Shown here one piece after another: positions 59,952-64,000 of a stretch of 64,000 nucleotides of DNA (its first letter is position 1; every line of letters begins with the position of its first letter). The notes under the pieces are model-generated. The model ran no database searches. It saw only the letters and a list, made by a program, of their open reading frames with translations, and was not told where the DNA came from. Location of the stretch: positions 18,051 through 82,050 of the forward strand of contig NZ_JAYLLH010000020.1 in NCBI RefSeq assembly GCF_035818635.1, written 5' to 3'. The translations under genes were made by a program, and so were the position numbers. The DNA comes from Mesobacterium_A hydrothermale (GTDB lineage Bacteria > Pseudomonadota > Alphaproteobacteria > Rhodobacterales > Rhodobacteraceae).

Positions 59952-60360
59952 AGGGAAACTCCAGATTACGTTTGATCATCCCCACGATGATCTTGGCGCG
60001 ACACCTAGGGGCGATTTGCTGACCTTTTGTGACAATAACGTAACAGTTTGATGACAAGACATTCTGCGCCGCAGAATCTTGCGAAATGAAGATTTTTACA
60101 TTTATTTTCTAAGTCTTAATTCTTGGAACTTCTGGCCGCACCCCTCAACGAGGATCGCAATCGGCCCGGCGAATCGCAGCTCTGTGGCATCAGATTTACG
60201 CTTTTGCAGCTTTCTGTGACGCAATGCCCGAGAATCCGTCAGCAGAAATGTGTGAAAACGTGGGTCCCCTGGTCGCGAAACGCCCGTCTTTCCGTCAAAC
60301 TCTGTCCGCAATGACCCGGCATACCCGCAAAATCGCTCCGATCCCCGTCAAGAGACCACG
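59952..60360. other. Intergenic region between pstS and the GT61 gene
   Basis: This region contains the Pho box and pstS promoter. An AT-rich block (60058-60125, with TTTTTACATTTATTTTCTAAG) follows, which may hold a promoter for the rightward GT61-type gene. The remainder (60126-60360) shows no gene. Confidence 0.5.
60029..60057 (-). promoter_or_regulatory. Triple Pho box of the pstS promoter
   Basis: On the minus strand TTGTCAT (60057-60051), CTGTTAC (60046-60040) and TTGTCAC (60035-60029) recur every 11 bases, matching the PhoB consensus CTGTCAT repeated. Two units form a standard box; the third suggests cooperative binding of a further PhoB monomer. The box lies 78 bases upstream of the pstS ATG. 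Confidence 0.9.
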
Positions 60361-61524
60361 ATGACCCAGCACGCCAAGCACGATGCCGCCCAAGCAAGGG
60401 GTGCCCCGGTGCCCGAAGCAGAGTTGACACGTCCGCCGCGGCCGCACGGTGGCTGGTCGATCAGCCTGTCCCCGCTGGACAAAGCGCAAATCCTGCCGGC
60501 CCCGGCCAAACCGCCGCTGACCTTTCCCACCGGGGTGCTGACCGCGGCTGGCGCGCCTGTTCCGCAAGCCGCGGTTTGGCGCAACCGGCGCTGCATCACC
60601 CTGCCGCCGAAACCGGCCCAGAACCTCACGCCGTTAGAAGGCACCTGGCTGTGGGGCGGCTTGCTGTATGCTCATTTCGGTCACTTCATGTGTGAAAGCA
60701 CCACCCGGCTTTGGGCGCTGGATCATCTCGATACGCCAGTTGACGGCGTCCTGTTCGTGTCGAAGTTCGCCCCGGAGGACGGGCTGGCCAGCTATCACCG
60801 CGATTTCCTGCGCCTGATGGGCTGCGACCTGCCGGTCCACATCGTTGACCGGCCTGTGTCCGTTGAACGGCTGATCGTGCCCGGTCAGGGCTTCGGACTG
60901 GGCGAGATGGCCGCGGGCACCGCACCGTTCCGCGCCGCGATTCAATCGCGCTTTGCCACCGGTGTGGCCCCGAGGGGTGACGAAAAGCTGTATATCTCGC
61001 GCTCGGCCATCGGTCCGCGCCGGGGCGGGCTGCTGTTCGAAACCGTGCTGGAAGATCACCTGCGGACGCAGGGCTACACGATCTTCCATCCGCAGAAACA
61101 CCCGCTGGAAGAACAGATTGCACGTTACAAGGCGGCGCGCCACATTCTGGCGGCGGAAGGCTCTGCGCTGCACCTTCTGGCGATGGTTGCGCGCCGCGAC
61201 CAGCGGATCGGCATGATCCTGCGGCGGCGGTCCGGCGCGACCGATACGATCAGCCTGCACCTGCGCAGCTTTGCCGGACAGGCGCCGGATCAGATCGAAG
61301 CCATTAGCCGAACCTGGATGCCCGCCGAAGGCGGCCGCAAACACATGAGCGTGGCTGAACTGGATTTCCCCGTCCTGCAGCGCCAACTGCGCGGTCTTGG
61401 CTACATCGCTGACGGCCCCGATTGGCCCGCGATCCCCGATGCCACCGCCCGGCAAGAGGTCCACTCGGCCCGGTTCCGGCGGATGATGAACTATCAACCG
61501 ACCGCCTACCAAAGCGCGCCCTGA
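60361..61524 (+). CDS. Glycosyltransferase family 61 (DUF563) protein
   Basis: This 387-residue protein contains GTWLWGGLLYAHFGHFMCESTTRLWALDH near 100-125 and EKLYISRSAIGPRRGGLLFETVLEDHLRTQGYTIFHPQKHPLEEQIARYKAARHILAAEGSALH near 205-270, the DUF563/GT61 signature with the conserved YISR and EGSA(L)H. Roseobacters carry several such genes for surface polysaccharides. It lies on the opposite strand between pstS and phoR. The acceptor is unknown. Confidence 0.85.
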   Translation: MTQHAKHDAAQARGAPVPEAELTRPPRPHGGWSISLSPLDKAQILPAPAKPPLTFPTGVLTAAGAPVPQAAVWRNRRCITLPPKPAQNLTPLEGTWLWGGLLYAHFGHFMCESTTRLWALDHLDTPVDGVLFVSKFAPEDGLASYHRDFLRLMGCDLPVHIVDRPVSVERLIVPGQGFGLGEMAAGTAPFRAAIQSRFATGVAPRGDEKLYISRSAIGPRRGGLLFETVLEDHLRTQGYTIFHPQKHPLEEQIARYKAARHILAAEGSALHLLAMVARRDQRIGMILRRRSGATDTISLHLRSFAGQAPDQIEAISRTWMPAEGGRKHMSVAELDFPVLQRQLRGLGYIADGPDWPAIPDATARQEVHSARFRRMMNYQPTAYQSAP

Positions 61525-61548
61525 GGCCGCGCCAGCGTCGTGCCGGTC

Positions 61549-62589
61549 TCAGTTCATCGGCAGCAATACGGTGGCGGTCACGCCCTCGCCCCGCTTGCTG
61601 TCGATCCGCAACCGTCCCCGGTGACGGTTGATGATATGCTTGACGATCGCCAGTCCCAGCCCGGTGCCGCCCTTTTCCCGCGACCTGTGGGCATCGACGC
61701 GATAGAACCGTTCGGTCAGGCGCGGCAGGTGCACCGGGTCCACCCCTGGCCCGAAATCGCGCACCGTGATCCGGCAGCCCCGCGCGCGCAGCCGCGGTTC
61801 TTCCTGTGGCGGCGCAATCGTCAGTTCAACCCGTCCGCCGGACCCGCCGTATTTGAGCGCGTTCTCGATCAGATTGGTGAAGACCTGCCGCAACTGGTCT
61901 TCATCCCCCGGCAATTCGATCGCGTCTTCCGGGACGGTCAGCTCCAGCGTCACATTAGCCTGCTCGGCCAGCGGCGCCAACCCGTGGCAGATCGACCGCA
62001 TCAACGCAACCGGATCGACCAGTGTCGTCGGACGCCGGCGTTCGTCGCTTTCGACCCGGCTCAGCGACAGCAGGTCCGCAACCAGACGGTTCATTCGCCC
62101 GGCCTCTTTTTCCATGATCGCAAGAAACCGTTCCTGGGCGGCCGGATCATTGCGCGCCGGCCCACGCAGGGTTTCGATGAACCCCAGAAGCGCGGTCAGC
62201 GGCGTGCGCAATTCGTGGCTAACATTGGCCACAAAATCGCGGCGCATCTGGACCGCCTGTTCAAGATGGGTGATGTCTTCGAACACCACCAGCACGCATT
62301 GCCCCTGTTCCAGCGTCACCGGACGCAGTGACACCCGGAAACTGGTGTCCTGTCGGCCATCATTGGTCAGGAACTGCGTCACCCGTGCCGAACCATCGCG
62401 CAAGGTCGCCTCGACCGCGTCCAGCAACGTCGGCTGGCGCAACGCGGTGATGAAATGCCGCCCGTCAATCCCGGTGCCCAGCAAAGCCCGCGCTTCGCTG
62501 TTGGCGGCCTCGATCCGCTCGTCACGCCGCACCAGCAGCGCCGGCAGCGGGATCGCCTCCAGCAGACCGGGCAGCGCGCCGGGCGTCAT
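61549..62589 (-). CDS. phoR: Phosphate regulon sensor histidine kinase PhoR
   Basis: This 346-residue protein has a PAS-like domain (about 1-110, PLPALLVRRDERIEAANSEARALLG), a HisKA domain with phospho-acceptor His125 (DFVANVSHELRTPLTALLGFIETL), and an ATPase domain with N box (QVFTNLIENALKYGG), G1 (DFGPGVDP), F box (RFYRVD) and G2 (KGGTGLGLAIVKHI). No membrane helix is seen, unlike enterobacterial PhoR. It overlaps the upstream PLP gene by 4 bases and is separated from pst-phoB by a GT61-type gene. Confidence 0.9.
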   Translation of the reverse strand: MTPGALPGLLEAIPLPALLVRRDERIEAANSEARALLGTGIDGRHFITALRQPTLLDAVEATLRDGSARVTQFLTNDGRQDTSFRVSLRPVTLEQGQCVLVVFEDITHLEQAVQMRRDFVANVSHELRTPLTALLGFIETLRGPARNDPAAQERFLAIMEKEAGRMNRLVADLLSLSRVESDERRRPTTLVDPVALMRSICHGLAPLAEQANVTLELTVPEDAIELPGDEDQLRQVFTNLIENALKYGGSGGRVELTIAPPQEEPRLRARGCRITVRDFGPGVDPVHLPRLTERFYRVDAHRSREKGGTGLGLAIVKHIINRHRGRLRIDSKRGEGVTATVLLPMN

Positions 62590-63767
62590 TGCGCACCGGC
62601 CCGTACCGCCGCCAGCCCGGCATCGAAACTTGCCATCAGCGCCTCGGGGTCCTCCAGTCCGACAGAGACGCGGAAGAACCCTTCGCTGATCCCCACCGCC
62701 TCGCGCGCCTGGGCGCTCAACGCCCGGTGCGAAGACGAGGCCGGATGCGACAACGTGGTGCCCACATCGCCCAGCGTCGGGGCAAAGGCCACGCCCGCGC
62801 AAGCCGCGGCAAAAGCATTTGCCTCGGCCCGCCCGCCGTCCAGTTCGAAGCTCATCATGTTGCCGCCGCGTCCGCGCAGCACGGATTGCGCCCGCGCCCG
62901 GTCGGGGTGATCGTCGCGGGTGGGATAGATCACCCGCTTGATCCCCGCCTGCCCGGCCAGGAGATCGGCCAGCCGCCGCGCGGTGTCTTGCGCCCGCTCA
63001 TGGCGCAGTTCGAAGCTCGCCAGCCCGCGTTCGGCCAGCCAGCAGTCGAATGGGCTGGGCGTCAACCCGGTCGTCACCGCAAAAATCCGCATCTTCTCCA
63101 TCAGCGCCGGATCCTTGGCCGCGACCCAGCCCAGGGTCACGTCGGAATGCCCCGCCAGAAGCTTGGTCACCGAATGCAACACCACGTCCGCCCCGCGGTC
63201 GAACGGACGTACCCCGCGCGGCGTGGTAAAGGTGTTGTCCACCACCAGCAGCACGCCCCGCGCCTTGCACAGCGCGGCGATCCCGTCCAGGTCGGCAATC
63301 CGCAACGTCGGGTTCGACACCACCTCGATCAGCACCAGCCGGGTTTCGGGCCGCAGCGCCGCCTCGACCGAGGCCAGGTCGGTCACATCCGCCAGCGACG
63401 TTGAAATCCCCAGTCGCGGCAGGTCTTCCGCCATCAGCCGCAGCGACCTGCCGTAAAGCTGATCGCCCCCCACGACGTGATCGCCGGCCTTGGTCAGCCC
63501 CAGCAACACCGCCGCCACCGCCGCCATGCCCGATCCCACGATCCAGCCATCCTCGGCCCCTTCCAGCGCATCGATCCGGCGCGCCAGCACATCGGCGTTG
63601 GGATGCCCCTCGCGCGCATAGGTATAGCCCGGCGCCTGCCCGGCGTATTGCGCATCCAGCGCATCAGGCGTGTCGCTGGCATAGACCACCGAGGGCATCA
63701 ATGGCGTCACGACCGGGGTCGAGGACGAGGCCGGCAATCCGCCCGGGCGCATCAGCGTGGATTTCAT
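62586..63767 (-). CDS. Cys/Met metabolism PLP-dependent enzyme (cystathionine lyase/synthase family)
   Basis: This 393-residue trans-sulfuration family protein contains YTYAREGHPNADVLARRIDALEGAEDGWIVGSGMAAVAAVLL, VLIEVVSNPTLRIADLDGIAALCKARGVLLVVDNTFTTP and the PLP-lysine motif LHSVTKLLAGHSDVTLGW. VLRGRGGNMMSFEL and LGDVGTTLSHPASSSHRALSAQAREAVGISEGFFRVSVGLED follow. Beta-lyase, gamma-lyase and gamma-synthase cannot be told apart by eye. It is coupled to phoR. Confidence 0.9.
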   Translation of the reverse strand: MKSTLMRPGGLPASSSTPVVTPLMPSVVYASDTPDALDAQYAGQAPGYTYAREGHPNADVLARRIDALEGAEDGWIVGSGMAAVAAVLLGLTKAGDHVVGGDQLYGRSLRLMAEDLPRLGISTSLADVTDLASVEAALRPETRLVLIEVVSNPTLRIADLDGIAALCKARGVLLVVDNTFTTPRGVRPFDRGADVVLHSVTKLLAGHSDVTLGWVAAKDPALMEKMRIFAVTTGLTPSPFDCWLAERGLASFELRHERAQDTARRLADLLAGQAGIKRVIYPTRDDHPDRARAQSVLRGRGGNMMSFELDGGRAEANAFAAACAGVAFAPTLGDVGTTLSHPASSSHRALSAQAREAVGISEGFFRVSVGLEDPEALMASFDAGLAAVRAGAQ

Positions 63768-63881
63768 GAGTCAGCTCCTGTTCGTGTATTGCCCAAGTGG
63801 TGCCACGCCCCGTCAGCCGACGCAATCAGCCTGATCGCATCCCGATATCCCGAAACGACAACGTCGCGCGCACACCGCCCT

Positions 63882-63934
63882 GTCTTTGGTTTTCCAAATA
63901 CCTCGGGGGGTCCGGGGGGCAGCGCCCCCCCGGC
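63882..63934. repeat. Interspersed repeat with GC hairpin, copy 2
   Basis: The core TTTTCCAAATACCTCGGGG recurs here, preceded by the same GTCTTTGG as copy 1 at 53631. It is followed by the stem GGGGGGC/GCCCCCC around 63914-63930. It precedes a run of homopolymers at the window edge. Confidence 0.78.
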
Positions 63935-64000
63935 GGGGGGGGGGGGGGGGGGGGCGCGGCGCCCCCCCCCGCGCGGCGCCCCCCCCCCCCCCCCCCCCGG
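63935..64000. other. G20/C20 homopolymer block, probable artefact
   Basis: This contains exactly 20 G (63935-63954), a short GC-only linker, a C9 run and 20 C (63979-63998). It directly follows the hairpin of repeat copy 2. Such runs are unlike anything else in the window and are most likely an unresolved repeat or polishing error at a contig end. Confidence 0.6.

Overview
The window is about 63% G+C. It carries roseobacter/Rhodobacteraceae-type genes: a TRAP transporter with a separate DctQ, pst/pho genes with extended PstC and PstA, a DUF1203 protein, a DUF2924-recombinase cassette and GTA-like tail genes. It most likely comes from a marine alphaproteobacterium. It splits into a prophage (1 to about 34.95 kb, left end outside the window), a type III restriction-modification pair (35.0-41.0 kb) ending at a tRNA-Ser gene, and a core-like chromosomal region (41.4-64 kb).

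Prophage. Nearly all phage genes are on the minus strand and read right to left. Early genes run from about 29.8 to 17.7 kb: a sigma-like regulator, small unknowns, a Sak4-like ATPase with a putative single-strand-binding partner, a DEAD-box helicase, a Cas4-like nuclease, a primase-helicase, a RuvC-like resolvase and a ParB-methyltransferase fusion. Packaging and head genes (16.5-9.0 kb) are lambda-like: TerS, GpA-type TerL, gpW, gpB portal, ClpP-type protease, gpD and gpE. The tail module (9.0-2.2 kb) ends in DUF2460 and DUF2163 genes as in gene-transfer-agent-like siphophages, with a lysis cassette (holin-like, GH24 endolysin, overlapping Rz/Rz1) between those two. The tail chaperone gene has an A AAA AAC slippery site that would give a G/GT-type -1 frameshift product. 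Three opposite-strand insertions sit at gene borders: two RelE-like toxin/HTH antitoxin pairs and a DUF1203 gene. The right end holds a Com-like zinc protein, an unrecognised low-GC 730-residue protein, and a DUF2924-serine recombinase-small HTH protein cassette. No CI-like repressor was recognised.

Restriction island. A type III Mod (1061 aa) and Res (931 aa) pair lies between the recombinase cassette and the 3' end of tRNA-Ser(GGA). The Mod specificity region is much poorer in GC than its flanks, which suggests domain exchange.

Core-like region. This holds adenine deaminase, a glutamine-amidotransferase/amidoligase pair, a TRAP dicarboxylate-type transporter (dctPQM), adenylate kinase, N-acetylglucosamine catabolism (kinase and nagA), serS, a TspO-like membrane protein, the phosphate operon pstSCAB-phoU-phoB with a clear triple Pho box, a GT61-type glycosyltransferase, phoR, and a Cys/Met-metabolism PLP enzyme. 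Two copies of an interspersed repeat (TTTTCCAAATACCTCGGGG followed by a GC hairpin) lie at 53.6 and 63.9 kb. The last 65 bases contain G20 and C20 runs that look like an assembly artefact.
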